Source: Ailurus styani
Lineage: Eukaryota > Chordata > Mammalia > Carnivora > Ailuridae
DNA: 64,000 bases
NCBI GenBank assembly: GCA_002007465.1
Contig: LNAC01000772.1
Coordinates: 237,270-301,269, forward strand
Direction of reading: 5' to 3'
Shown one piece after another: positions 10,778 through 23,170 of the stretch. Every line of letters begins with the position of its first letter. Position 1 is the stretch's first letter. The notes beneath the pieces were generated by a model. That model made no database searches, was not told where the DNA came from, and saw only the letters and a program-made list of their open reading frames with translations. The position numbers and the translations under genes were made by a program.

Positions 10778-10793
10778 AAAAATGGTCAGAATG
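10778..10793. repeat. 3' target-site duplication of full-length L1
   Basis: AAAAATGGTCAGAATG, identical to 4029-4044. The boundary with the L1 tail is blurred because both are A-rich. Confidence 0.93.
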
Positions 10794-10850
10794 GTAAATT
10801 GTGTTTTATATTTTACCATGACAAAAAGAAAGTTTTAAAAAAGCATAAGT
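10794..10850 (+). mobile_element. old LINE-1 3' end, right half
   Basis: Continues the old L1 tail interrupted at 4044 ('GTAAATTGTGTTTTATATTT' then an A-rich end). Confidence 0.6.
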
Positions 10851-11340
10851 ACATACATTGAGAATTGATTGTAAAGAAAGGAATTACTTAACAAGTACAA
10901 AACAGCCCAGAAAACCAGGGATTTCAATACAAATACAGAAAACACATGCATGCATAAGTAATTTTGGGGGGCACAACTCTACTGCATCACCAGAATCACT
11001 GTAACCAATTACAATTTTTTTGGTAACTTGTTAAATACCAGGCCTTGTGCTAAGTGCTACTCACCACCTTTTATGGCAGGGTTGGTTTTCATGCTACCTT
11101 TAATTTAGGGTGATTAAAGACCACGCTTAAGGTCATCCCCAAGGTTACGAGTCCTTCAAAGAACTGATGGCAGTTCCTTGGCCACTCAGACATCGAGCTC
11201 AGCCACTGACACTGAGACTACCCTGCTTTAACAGGCAAAGATGACATTATGTTTAATAAGCAAGAAAGTGTGCAATTCTATAGAAAATTTCAAAGGTATT
11301 TAAACAACTCCTTAAGTTTTAATGTTTTTAAAAACATGCT
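10851..11340. other. no gene; possible L2 relic
   Basis: Mostly unremarkable. 11035-11225 contains 'CCAGGCCTTGTGCTAAGTGCT' type wording and resembles a decayed L2 3' region, but too weakly to be sure. Confidence 0.35.
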
Positions 11341-11510
11341 TAATCTCAGGAAACAAACTGAGCATTGCTGGGGTGGGGAGAGATAGGGTGGCTGGGTTAT
11401 GAACATTGGGAAGGGTGTGTGCTATGGTGAGCTCTGTGAATTGTGTAAGACTGATGATTTACAGACCTGTACCCCTGAAATAAATAATACTTTACATGGT
11501 AATTAAAAAC
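11341..11510 (+). mobile_element. older LINE-1 3' tail fragment
   Basis: Recognisable but diverged version of the young L1 3' UTR: 'AAACAAACTGAGCATTGCTGG', 'GGGTTATGAACATTGGGAAGG', 'ACCTGTACCCCTGAAATAAA'. It lacks the long G-runs of the young subfamily. Confidence 0.75.
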
Positions 11511-12420
11511 ATGCTTCCTATTAAATATATCCTAGTCTGATTGTTGACACTCACCCCCTTCCCATCTTCAGTAATGCCTGTGGATGTGGAATTAGCAGAG
11601 TTCACCCAAAAATGGAGTAAAAAAAAAAAAAAAAGAGGAGATTTGGGATTTAGTCCTAGTTCTTCAGTTTGATAAATGTGAGACTGTTAGCAAGTCAAGA
11701 GAGAGCTTTTAGACTTGGATCTCTGAGGTCTCTGGAGCCCCATAAATCCACCAATCTACAGAATGCAGAGGTAATTTTAATTCACGCCCATGCCGTGACA
11801 GCCTCAGTATTGGGAGTTGCTGCAGAAGCATCATTACCTATGAGAGTGCTCTCGCACATGCAGGCCCTCCAACTGAAGCTGGTGGCCCTCTCCAGTACCA
11901 CCACAGCATGCCAAGCATCTTGGGCCAAGTGTAGCTGATGACATCACTCAGTGCAGAGCAGGCAGGTCCAAACAAGTACCTTACTGGCAATACTTTCTGC
12001 TGCTATACTCCAAATATTTTCCAGCTTTTTTGGACAAAGTAATTCGATCTTATTACATGAAAAGGAAGAGGCAGGGCAGTGACACAGGAGAGAGCTCTGC
12101 CTTGAACTTGAATTTTTGTTAGAAACTGCAGCGGCCAAGAGCCTAATGAGCCAAGTCACTCCAGCAGATGGTCCCTCCTTCAGATGCCCAGCGTTGATCA
12201 CCCCTCATGCTCAGCAACCCCTCCAGGTGATGATGCAGATACCTCCAGGTATCTATGCAGGTGCATGCCCCCTGTTCAAACACATGGGGGAGGCATGATG
12301 TCTAATTGAAGCAGTACCCAGACTGTTCACTGAATGAAGGCTTGATTCACAAGGAAGAGTCTGCTACCAATCTTATATTTCACGTTTTGCTTTAAATGAA
12401 CTACTAATTATTTAGTAAAA
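11511..12420. other. no gene seen
   Basis: Low-repeat DNA with a 17-base A run at 11619-11634. Open frames at 11669-11938 and 11944-12201 lie on opposite strands without homology or codon-like pattern. Confidence 0.55.
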
Positions 12421-12640
12421 GTGAAAGTACAATTACAGGGTCATAGGGTAGCTTTATTTTTAATTTTTTGAGGAATCTCCACACTGTTTTCCAAAGTGGC
12501 TGCACCAAGTTGCATTCCCACCAACTGTGTAAGAGGGCTCCCCTTTCTCCATATCCTCTCCAACACTTGTTTCCTGTCCTGTTAATTTTGGCCATTCTAA
12601 CTGGCATAAGGTGGTATCTCAATTAGGTTTTGATTTGTCC
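12421..12640 (-). mobile_element. older LINE-1 ORF2 C-terminal fragment
   Basis: On the minus strand it encodes the ORF2 C-terminal Cys/His region ('[13 protein letters not shown]' to '[13 protein letters not shown]'), without a 3' UTR or tail. It is clearly more diverged than the young copies. A SINE starts at its 5' edge. Confidence 0.85.
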
Positions 12641-12642
12641 GT

Positions 12643-12849
12643 GGGCACCTGGGGGGCTCAGTTGGTTGGGTGTCCAACTCTTAATTTTGGCTCAGATCAT
12701 GATCTCAGCATTGTGAGATGGAGCCCTATGTTGTGCTCCATGCTCACGGGAAGTCTGATGCTTTCCCTCTCCCACTGCCCTTCCCCACTGCTAGCATGCA
12801 CTCATGCTTGCACTCTCTCTCTATATATATAAAATAAATAAATCTTTAC
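12643..12849 (+). mobile_element. CAN-SINE (SINEC), old copy
   Basis: Carnivore SINE derived from a tRNA: Pol III A and B boxes in the head, a CT-rich middle and an AAATA-type tail; moved by L1 proteins. This copy is diverged ('GGGCACCTGGGGGGCTCAG') and has a TA-rich tail. Confidence 0.88.
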
Positions 12850-15530
12850 AAAACAAATTTTACAAAGGCTGATCATCCCTGCTGCCATACAGGATGAAAT
12901 TCACATCCTAGTGTAGCAGCCAGGCTCTGCCCAGGGAGGGCTGGCACCCCTCCCACCTCATATTCCTGCCACTTGGGATGTCAGACTCAGACCTTTTGTA
13001 TGGCTTCCTTTGCCTTGCCACACTATTCCACCTGGCTAACTGCCTTCTGCATTTCAAGAAGTGACAGCCCTTTGCCCTAGGTAGAATGGGCAGGTGACAC
13101 TGCTGCGGGCTTGCTGACTTCATTCATGCTTCACAGACTTGAGGTTCCCTGAGAACAGAAGCTCTATGCCCTCGAGACCAGCACAGAGCTTGGTCCATGC
13201 ATGGACCAGGGTGATGGGTGCTTATTTTGCATGTATCTCATATACCACACGCTTCCAAATAGACCTAGAGCTCCATGCTGGGTTCCTGAGGCCTAGAAAC
13301 TGCCTGCCAGCTGTTCCCTCACCTGATGCTGAGACAAATAGGACTGTCAAGGGGGCTGGTAGGGCTTCTCTGTGTTTCAGAAACCCAGTCCCTCTTTGGT
13401 GCAAGTGCATTTTACTTAGTAGCAATGTAAAAGAATTTATTCACACCCTCTAATCTAGCTGCTTATTTATTAACAAATGATGATCAATATCTGAATTAAC
13501 TTAGGCAAAGCACTTTAACCTAAATTAATGGAATAATTACTCTAACTCTTCTGTTTTGTATTTTTAATCCAATTTATATTTACTACATGACTTCTCAGTG
13601 CCTTGGGAATTCAAAAGAGGGCAAAAAATCCAATGCTGCATGAGCAAATGAACAAATGAATAAATAAATTTACTTATTTACTGCAAAGATTGTATTGCCA
13701 AATCAGTATTTTCAAATAGTTAACCTGAAATGGGAAAGAAATAGTCTGTCTTGTCCACCAATGTGTCTCCTGGCACATAGTCAGTACTCAATCCATCAAC
13801 ACATAAAAACCTGAATGAAATTATAGGCATTCTGCTACTGGTAGCAAGAGATGTCAAATATCGAGGAGTCTTAATTTAAAGTAATCTTTTTTCTAATCAC
13901 TTTCATAGATTCGATGTTACACTAGGAGTTTATGCCCTGATACAAATGATCACGAAACACATTTAAATAACCATTTACTCTATAGTTGCAATAGATGCGA
14001 CTATATTGTCCAATGTGTCCTAAATATATCAGTGCTTAAGTAGATTGATGCTGCAGCTCACGAGGAAGCAGTGGATGGCATGTAGTTCGCTCATGACGGT
14101 TTCTGTGAGTGTCACACTCCTTCCTAATGCCATTGTCATCTCCAGGGAAACAAAGCTGGCCAGCATCATAGTGTGGGGTGGGGACATAAGGGCCTAAGCA
14201 AGCCTTCCAGGAGGTTTCTGGAAGCTCAAAGTCTTTGACACCTCATAGAAACACTGATCAAGGGGTATCAATTTGCTGCTTTCTTTTTCTAATTGTAAAT
14301 TTTCCTGTCCTAAGTACAAAGATCAGGTGGACCTCTCTTTGTTTGAAACTAGAAAGCCAGCCTTGCCCTCACTGACTCTGACTTGAAAAAGGAGGGACAA
14401 TCGCTCCCTTCCTTTCCCTGCCTTTTTATCCTTTGTTCTCTAGCCTCCTTGCTGTTTCATACTCAAAAAGCCTCCAAGTGGTAGTTTAGATGGTGGCAAA
14501 ATTCAAAGGCCCAGAGTGTGCGTTTGAGCCTAAATTCTCAAAATCAAAAGCCTTTCTTTCTCTCATAGCTATGAATCCTCCATGCTGCTGTCATGGGCTG
14601 TGATTGCCAGCAGAGCTCCTCCACTTTTTCTTTTATCAAATGTGTTAAGAGTATCTAAGGATAGGCTATGCAATCAGACAGCAAGCAACAGGAGTTGTTT
14701 TATAGAAAACCAACTTCAAAACCTAAATGAGAGCTGTATTTTAAAATAGCCCTCTTAAAAGAATAGGTACTTAATCCAACAAGGTGGCACCATATGAAAC
14801 ACATCTACAGCAATGCTGCTGAGCTAATGTGCACTGCCAGGTTACCAGACAGCCTGTCTGTCTCACAGCCACGAACATCTTTTTCCCTCTTCTATCACTA
14901 TCAGTGGGCATGAAGCAGTGAGCAAAGACAGGGGTCTGGGTATAGACCCATCAAGTTCTGGGGATCACTAGACAGATATCCTAACTGGAGATAAGGTGCT
15001 CTCTTCTCATCAGGCAGCACAGAAAGAACTAGAGACACCTATAATGAAGTGGCCTCTGAGGGCAGGTCCCAGTGGTAACCATTTAGGAAAAAGTCTTACT
15101 GGTCCTGTTAGAATAAAATCAGGATGGGGACTTAAAAAAGAAGAGGACAGTGAAGAAAGTCTTGCATTACCCCAGGGAGTGACTCTGAGACAAAAATGGC
15201 GGCAAGACTGTGAATGCTAATGCACAACCAGATGAGCTCAGTCCTCAGATTCAAAAGGAAGACTGTCCAGAATTAAGGACTAGGCAACTGGGACCAAACA
15301 TCAGGTTTAGGGCAAAAAGAAACACGGGGGAATTATTAGAAACACTCGAGCAAAGGTACAGAGATTTAACCAGAAAGTAAAGAATAGTCAAATCAAGATC
15401 TAATAAAGACAAAAAGTCCAGGGAGTTGACCCAGAGACCCTCTTTTCTGTCCTAGTGGTCTACAGTTTCTGAAGGAGGTAGTGGAAAAATTGAGCAAAAT
15501 TAGAGGAACCAATGTTGAAGTTTAGAACCT
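12850..15530. other. unique-looking DNA, no gene seen
   Basis: 2.7 kb without young repeats. I see no exon-like frame with flanking splice signals and no RNA gene. A frame of 104 codons at 13139-13453 has no recognisable motif and overlaps a 67-codon antisense frame. (AATA)n near 13657-13675. Confidence 0.5.
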
Positions 15531-16010
15531 GAATTAGTTTCCTACTGTTGCCACAACAAACCATAAATTTGGTGGCTTAAAATGACATAAATGTGTTATG
15601 TTATAGTTCTGGAGGTCAAAGTTTGGAAATTGGTTTCACTGGGCTAAAACCAAAGTGTAGCAGGGCTGCATTCCTCCTGAAAGTTCCAGGACAGGATCCA
15701 CTGCCTTGCTTTTTCCAGCGTCTAGAGGATCCCCATATTCCTGCCTCATGGCTTCCATCCATTTTCAAAGCTAGCAGCAGGGAAACCAAGTCTTTCTCAC
15801 ACTGCATCACTGTGTACTCTTTCTCCTGCTTCGCTCCTTCACTTATAAAGCCTCAATAATTCAGGATAATTAGGAATAATCTACTTCAAGGACAGCTAAT
15901 TAACCACCTTAATTATATTTCCCTTTGTTATGTAACATTACCTATTCTCAGGTTCAGGGAATTAAGACACAGCCATCTTTGAAAGGTTATTATTCTGCCT
16001 CCCATTGAAC
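15531..16010 (-). repeat. MER-type repeat, reverse copy
   Basis: Reverse complement of the family at 3121-3480: begins 'GAATTAGTTTCCTACTGTTG' and contains 'GTGGCTTAAAATGACA'. It is the longest of the three copies, about 480 bp. Confidence 0.6.
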
Positions 16011-16207
16011 TTACCAACAGAAGGGCCTGATAAACAGATATGTCTTTTTAGGAGACCATGAACAAACGAACCACAAAAAAAGATTGAACTGGAAGAGTGA
16101 GCCTTTATAGAAACTGCCACCCAGCTTAAACCCAGACTACCTCAACTCCTAAAATTGGATTAAAGCGATTATGGATTGCTAGAACTTCCAGTTCCTGAAC
16201 AAGACAA

Positions 16208-16443
16208 ACTAAAGTCCTTTCTTTTATTTATTTATTTATTTTAAGATTTTATTTATTTATTTGACAGAGACAGCAAGAGAGGGAACACAAGCAAGGGGAG
16301 TGGAAGAGGGGAAGCAGCCTTCCTGCTGAGCAGGGACCCTGATGCAGGGCTCGAACCCAGGACCTTGGGATCTGGAATCATGACCTGAGTGGAAGGCAGA
16401 TACTTAACGACAGAGCCACCCAGGAACCCCACTAAAGTCCTTT
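16208..16443 (-). mobile_element. CAN-SINE with perfect TSD
   Basis: Element body 16221-16430 on the minus strand. Flanks ACTAAAGTCCTTT at 16208-16220 and 16431-16443 are identical, so this is a clean single insertion. Confidence 0.93.
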
Positions 16444-16477
16444 TTTAATGAAAAAAATGAAAAAAGGAGAAAAAAGT

Positions 16478-16687
16478 GAGCTGCCTGAGTGGCTCAGTTG
16501 GTTAATCATCTGCCTTCAGCTCAGGTCATGACTCTGAGGTGCTGGGATCGAGTCCCACATCGGGCTCCTTAGTCAGTGGGGAGCCTGCTTCCCCCTCTGC
16601 CTGCTGCACACCCCCACGACTGCTGCTGCCCCTGCTTGTGTGTGCTCTCTCTCTCTCTCAGAAATAAATAAATAAAATATTATTTAA
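16478..16687 (+). mobile_element. CAN-SINE
   Basis: Head 'GAGCTGCCTGAGTGGCTCAG', tail of AAATA units. AATGAAAAAAAT before (16447-16458) and after (near 16690) is a plausible TSD. Confidence 0.9.
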
Positions 16688-16741
16688 AAATGAAAAAAAT
16701 CATAATTCTAGGCTTCAAATTATTTATAAAAAACAAATTTC

Positions 16742-16945
16742 TGGAGTACGGGTGGCTTAGTCAGTTAAGGCTCCAACTCTTGGTTTTCGTTGAAATCATG
16801 ATCTCATGGGTCATGGGATCGAGCCCAGCATGAGCTCTATGCTCAGTGGGGGAATCTCTTTGAAGATGATTCTCTCCCTCTGCCTCTCCCCCAACTTGTG
16901 TTCTCCCAGGCTCTCTATCAAATAAATAAATAAATCTTAAAAACA
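16742..16945 (+). mobile_element. CAN-SINE, diverged
   Basis: Third SINE in 750 bp. The A box is altered ('GGTGGCTTAGTCAG') and the middle reads 'GGTTTTCGTTGAAATC', so it is older than its neighbours. Confidence 0.85.
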
Positions 16946-16949
16946 AACA

Positions 16950-18215
16950 AATAAATTTCCAAGTACAATTTCACACACATACTCAAAGATAAGCAGGCAC
17001 AAGAGGAGATTAGACATCATCCAAAAAGAATCAACAGAAAAAAGAATAGGAAGAGGCTCACAGGGACTTTAAGTTACCATACTTGCCTTGATCAGGAAGC
17101 TAAAGACATTTTGGAAGACCTAGAAACCTTAAAATGTAACCCAAGAGACTTGAAAACAACAACAACGAAAATAAAACAAAAGAACACAAACAAACAAAAA
17201 AATCAGACCTGAAAAAAATTACACTGAAAGCTCAACGAAGGGTTTAACAGCAGATTTGGTAACCTGAAGAAGAAAAAAAAAAGTAAGCTAGAAGAAAAGT
17301 CAGAAAAATTACTTAGAGTAAAACACAGGGACCAAAAGGCAGAAAACACAGCAGAGGGGTAAGAAACAGAGAAGACAGAAAGGAGGGGCTAGCACATATA
17401 TATTTCTGGAGCCCCAGATAAAGAAGAGAAAATTACACAGGAGCAATATTTGAAGAAGTCATAGCTGAGAATTTAGTAAATCTGACTAAAAAGTACCTAC
17501 CCACAGATCTAAAAACCTGAAATAGGATAAACAGAGGGATATTATACCTAAGCACATGACATGAAAATGCTGAAAACCAAAGAAAATAAAATCTTAAAAG
17601 GAAATTGAGAGCACTTGATACTGGCAGAGCAGAACTAAATACTAAAAACAAAAGACTCTCCAAAGAAAAGGAAAAATGGCCCTGATGAAAGGGTAAGAAG
17701 CAGAAAAGAATAAAAAGCAACAAAAATGGCCAATATGAAGGTAAATATAAATGCATGCTAACTGTACTAAATAATGATGATGTTTTAGGGATTCATAAAC
17801 AGCTATAAGTATAACGCATGACTATAAAAGCATATTAGGTTAGGAGGGAATGAAAAGAAGTTTAAAAAAGAAGTCCTTGCATTGTCCAGGAAAATAATTA
17901 AAAATCAATGCATATTAGACACTGATAAGTCAAAAGTGCATGTTGTAATCTCTAGTGTTACAACTACAATGAGAGTAAAGGACTGTGTAACTGCCAAACC
18001 AAGTGAAGACAGAATAATAAATCTCTTGACCTAAAAGAAGGCAAAATATATAAAACAAAGCAAATGTGAAGAGAAGGAAAAAAACCCAGAGAGAAAAAAC
18101 AAAAATGAAAAAAAGAAAAGCGTCATATTCAAATGTACCAATATTAACATTAAAAGTAAGTCAAATAAAATGATTTAGTGAAAATTTAAAAAATTGTCAG
18201 AATTAAAAAAAAAAT
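16950..18215 (+). mobile_element. ancient L1/HAL1-like ORF1 region
   Basis: A-rich sequence with landmarks of an ancient L1 or half-L1: 'GAAAATTACACAGGAGCAAT', 'GAAAATGCTGAAAACCAAAG' (ORF1 centre), 'GGCCAATATGAAGGTAAAT' and 'AGTGCATGTTGTAATCTCTAG' (downstream of ORF1). All frames are broken. It continues past the SINE at 18216 up to the L1 insertion at 18547 and picks up again at 25741. Confidence 0.65.
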
Positions 18216-18409
18216 AGGGCACCTGGGTGGCTCAGTGGGTTAAGCCTCTGCCTTCGGTTCAGGTAATGAGCTCAGGGTCATGGGATTGAGTCCCGCATTG
18301 GTCTCTCTGCTTAGCAGGGAGATTGCTTCCCCCGCACCCCCCACCTGCCCCTCGACAAAGCTGTGATCTCTCTCTCTGTCAAATAAATAAATAAAATCTT
18401 TTAAAAAAA
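18216..18409 (+). mobile_element. CAN-SINE, young
   Basis: Nearly consensus head 'GGGCACCTGGGTGGCTCAG'. AGAATTAAAAAAA precedes (18199-18211) and follows (18409-18417) it as a TSD merged with A-runs. Confidence 0.92.
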
Positions 18410-18546
18410 GAATTAAAAAAACCTCAACAATATGATGTTAATAAGAAATAGATCTAAAAACATATAGATACCAAAGAATGTGAAAAGACAAAGAGGGCTT
18501 ATCTGAAAAAGATTAACAAAAAGAAAGCTAGTATAGTGTATTAATA

Positions 18547-18560
18547 TTAGCCAATGTATT
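18547..18560. repeat. 3' TSD of minus-strand L1
   Basis: TTAGCCAATGTATT; its partner at 25727-25740 reads TTAGCCAACGTATT (one mismatch). Confidence 0.8.
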
Positions 18561-18994
18561 ACTTTTTATTTTTTATTTATTTTTTTATTCTTTGCCCCAG
18601 GGGTACAGGTCTGTGAATTATCAAGCTTACATCTTTCATAGCATTCACCAAAGGACAAACCCTCTCCAATGTCCATAACATATCCACCCTATCCCTACCC
18701 TCCCACCCCCCAGTAACCCTCAGTTTCTTTTGTGAGATTAGGAGTCTCCTATGGTTTGTCTCTTTCCCCATGCCATCTTGTTCCATTATTTTTCCCTCCC
18801 GACCCCCCACAACCCCCTACCCTACTCCTCAAGTTCCTCATATCAGAGAGACCATATTATAATTGTCTTTCTCTGATTGACTTATTTCGCTCAGCATAAT
18901 ACCCTCTAGTCCCATCCTCGTCGTTCCAAATGGCAAGATTTCGTTTATTTTGATAGCTGCATAGAATTCCATTGTATATATATACCACTTGTTC
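18561..18994 (-). mobile_element. second L1 3' end (434 bp) in tandem
   Basis: 5'-truncated L1: the last codons of ORF2, the 3' UTR and the tail. It is more diverged than the copy it abuts. It begins (minus strand) at 'GAACAAGTGGTATATA', directly after the poly(A) of the full-length element. It could be a later insertion into that tail or sequence carried along by read-through. Confidence 0.88.
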
Positions 18995-19309
18995 TTTTTT
19001 ATTTATTTTTTATTTTATTTTAATTCTTTGCCCAAGGGGTACAGGTCTGTGAATCATCAGGCTTACATCTTTCACAGCATTCACCAAAGCACAAACCCTC
19101 CCCAATGTCCATAACCCATCCACCCTATCCCTACCCTCCCACCCCCCAGTAACCCTCAGTTTGTTTTGTGAGATTAGGAGTCTCTTATGGTTTGTGTCCT
19201 TCCCCATCCCATCTTGTTTCATTATTTTTCCCTNACTTCCCCATCCCATCTTGTTCCATTATTTTCCCCTCCCTACCCCCCACGAACCCCACCCTGCCCC
19301 TCAAGTTCC

Positions 19310-22300
19310 TCATATCAGAGAGATATGATAATTGTCTTTCTCTGATTGACTTATTTCGCTCAGCATAATACCCTCCAGTTCCATCCATGTCGTTGCGAAT
19401 GGCAAGATTTCGTTTCTTTTGATAGCTGCATAATATTCCATTGTATATATATACCACATCTTCTTTATCCATTCATCTGTTGATGGACATCTAGGTTCTT
19501 TCCATAGTTTGGCTATTGTGGACATTGCTGCTATAAACATTCGGGTGCACGTGCCCCTGAGGATCACTACCTTTGTGTCTTTAGGATAAATACCCAGTAG
19601 TGCGATTGCTGGGTCGTAGGGTAGCTCCATTTTCAACTTTTTGAGGAATCTCCATACTGTTTTCCAGAGTGGCTGCACCAGTTTGCATTCCCACCAACAG
19701 TGTAGGAGGGTTCCCCTTTCTCCGCAACCTCGCCAACATCTGTCATTTCCTGACTTGTTGATTTTAGCCATTCTGACTGGTGTAAGGTGGTATCTCGCTG
19801 TGGTTTTAATTTGTATTTCTCTGATGCTGAGTGATGGTGAGCACTTTCTCATGTGTCTGTTGGCCATTAGGATGTCTTCTTTGGAGAAATGTCTGTTCAT
19901 GTCTTCTGCCCATTTCTTGACTGGGTTATTTGTTTTATGGGTGTTGAGTTTGAGAAGCTCTTTATAGATTTTGGATACTAGCCCTTTATCTGATATGTCA
20001 TTTGCAAATATCTTCTCCCATTCTGTCAGTTGTCTTTTGGTTTTGTTGACTGTTTCCTTTGCTGTGCAAAAGCTTTTAATCTTGATGAAGTCCCAATAGT
20101 TCATTTTTGCCCTTGCTTCCCTTGCCTTTGGTGAGGTTCCTAGGAAGAAGTTGCTGCGGTTGAGGTCGAAGAGGTTGCTGCCTGTGTTCTCCTCGAGGAT
20201 TTTGATGGATTCCTTTCTCACATTGAGGTCTTTTTTCCATTTTGAGTCTATTTGTGTGTGTGGTGTAAGGAAATGATCCATTTTCGTTTTCCTGCATGTG
20301 GCTGTCCAGTTTTCCCAACACCATTTGTTGAAGAGACTGTCTTTTTCCCACTGGACATTCTTTCCTGCTTTGTCGAAGATTAGTTGACCATAGAGTTGAG
20401 GGTCCATTTTTGGGTTCTCTATTCTGTTCCATACTGATTATGTGTCTGTTTTGTACCAGTACCATACTGTCTTGATGATGACAGCTTTGTAATTGAGCTT
20501 GAAATCTGGAATTGTGATGCTGCTAACTTTGCTTTTTTTTTTTTAACATTCCTTTGGCTATTCGACGTCTTTAATTTTAGGATTATTTGTTCCATTTCTT
20601 TGAAATAAATTGCTGGTATTTTGATGGGGATTGCATTAAATGTGTAGATTGCTCTAGGTAGCATAGACATTTTCACAATATTTATTCTACCCATCCATGA
20701 GCATGGAATGTTTTTCCACTTCTTTGTGTCTTCCTCAATTTCTTTCATGAGTACTTTATAGTTTTCTGAATACAGATTCTTTGCCTCTTTGGTTAGGTTT
20801 ATTCCTAGGTATCTTATGGTTTTGGGTGCAATTGTAAATGGGATTGACTCTTTAATTTCTCTTTCTTCTGTTTTGTTGTTGGTATATAGAAATGCAACTG
20901 ATTTCTGTGCATTGATTTTATATCCTGACACTTGACTGAATTCCTGTATGAGTGTTAGTAGTTTTGGAGTGGAGTCCTTTGGGTTTTCCACATAAAATAT
21001 CATATCATCTTCAAAGAGTGAGAGCTTCACTTCTTCCTTGCCAATTTGGATGCCTTTTATTTCTTTTTGTTGTCTGATTGCTGAGGCTTGGACTTCTACT
21101 ATTATTTTGAATAGCAGTGGTGATAGTGGACAGCCTTGCCATGTTCCTGACTTGAGGGAAAAAGCTCTCAGTTTTTCTCCATTTAGAATGACATTTGCTG
21201 TGGGTTTTTCGTAGATGTCTTTGATGATATTGAGGTATGCCTACACTATGAAGAGTTTTGATTAAGAAAGGTGCTGTACTTTGTCAAATGCTTTTTTCAG
21301 CATCTATTGAGAGGATCATATGGTTCTTGTTCTTTCTTTTATTAATGTCTTGTATCACATTGATTGATTTGCGAATGTTAAACCAACCTTGCATCCCAGG
21401 AATAAATCCCACTTGGTCGTGGTGAATAATCCTTTTTATGTGCTGCTGGATCCTATTGGCTAGTATTTTGTTGAGGATTTTTGCATCTGTATTTATCAAA
21501 GATATTGGTCTGTCATTCTCCTTCTTGATGGGATCTTTGCCTGGTTTGGTGATCAAGGTAATGCTGGCCTCATAAAAGGAGTTTGGAAGTTTTCCTTCCA
21601 ATTCTATTTTTTGGAACAGTTTCAGGAGAATAGGTATTAATTCTTCTTTAAATGTTTGGTAGAATTCCCCTGGGAAGCCGTCTGGCCCTGGGCTCTTGTT
21701 CGTTGGGAGATTTTTGATGACTGCTTCAATCTCCTTACTGGTGATGAGTCTATTCAGATCTTCAATTTCTTCCTGGTTTAGTTTTGTTAGTTTATATTTC
21801 TCTAAGAATGCATCCATTTCTTCCAGATTGTCAAATTTGCTGGTGTAGAGTTGCTCATAATATGTTCTTAGAATTGTTTGTATTTCTTTGGTGTTGGTTG
21901 TGATCTCTCCTCTTTCATTCATGATTTTATTAATTTGAGTCCTTTCTCTTTTCTTTTGGATAAGTCTGGCCAGGGGTTTATCAATCTTATTAATTCTTTC
22001 AAAGAACCAGCTCCTAGTTTCATTGATTTGTTCCACTGTTCTTTTGGTTTCTATTTCATTGACTTCAGCTCTGATCTTTATTATTTCTCTTCTCCTGTTG
22101 GGTGTAGGCTTTCCTTGGTGTTCTTTCTCTAGCTTTTGTAGGTGTAGAGTTAGGTTGTGTACTTGAGACCTTTCTTGTTTCTTGAGAAAGGCTTGTATTG
22201 CTATATACTTTCCTCTTAGGACTGCTTTTGCTGTATCCCAAAGATTTTGAACAGTTGTGTTTTCATTTTCATTTGTTTCCATGAATTTTTTTAATTCTTC

Positions 22301-23099
22301 TTTAATATCTTGGTTTACCCATTCATTCTTGAGTAGGATGTTCTTTAGCCTCCATGTATTTGAGTTCTGTCCAACTTTCCTCTTGTGGTTGAGTTCTAGT
22401 TTCAGAGCATTATGGTCTGAAAATATGCAGGGAATGATCCCAATCTTTTGGTACCTGTTGAGACCTGATTTGTGACCCAGAATATGGTCTATTCTGGAGA
22501 ATGTTCCATGTGCACTGGAGAAGAATGTGTATTCTGTTGTTTTGGGATGGAATGTTCTGAATATATCTGTGATGTCCAACTGGTCCAGGGTGTCATTTAA
22601 AGCCTTTATTTCCTTGTTGATCTTTTGCTTTGATGATCTGTCCATTTCAGTAAGGGGGGTGTTCAAGTCCCCTACTAATATTGTATTCTTGTCAATGTGT
22701 TTCTTTGATTTTGTTATTAATTGGTTTATATAATTGGCTGCTCCCATGTTAGGGGCATAGATATTTATGATTGTTAGATCTTCTTGTTGGACAGATCCTT
22801 TTAGTATGATATAGTGTCCTTCTTCATCTCTTATGATATTCTTTGCCTTAAAGTCTAGTTTATCTGATATAAGAGATTGCCATCCAGCTTTCTTTTGCTG
22901 TCCATTGCAATGGTAAATTGTTTTTCACCCCCTCACTTTAAATCTGGAGGTGTTTTTGCGTGTAAGATGAGTTTCTTGTAGACAGCATATCGATGGGTCT
23001 TGTTTTTTTATCCATTCTGATACCCTGTGTCTTTTAGTTGGGGGAATTTAGTCCATTTACATTCAAGGTAACTATTGAGAGATATGAATTTAGAGCCAT
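19310..23099 (-). pseudogene. LINE-1 ORF2, frameshifted
   Basis: Starts at the ATG at 23097-23099. Open stretches of 487 (21284-22747), 203 (20419-21030) and 365 codons (19310-20407) are separated by frameshifts and stops. EN, RT and C-terminal regions are all recognisable. The FADD box is altered to FEDD at about 21007-21018. Near 20556-20581 the sequence is 14 bp shorter than the intact copy, and near 20450 one A is missing; both changes recur in the fragment at 1-1790. Confidence 0.92.
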
Positions 23100-23170
23100 T
23101 GTATTGTCTGTAATGTGACTGTTACTGTATNTTCTTCCTTTCTGGTCTATGTTTTTTAGGTTCTCTTTGC

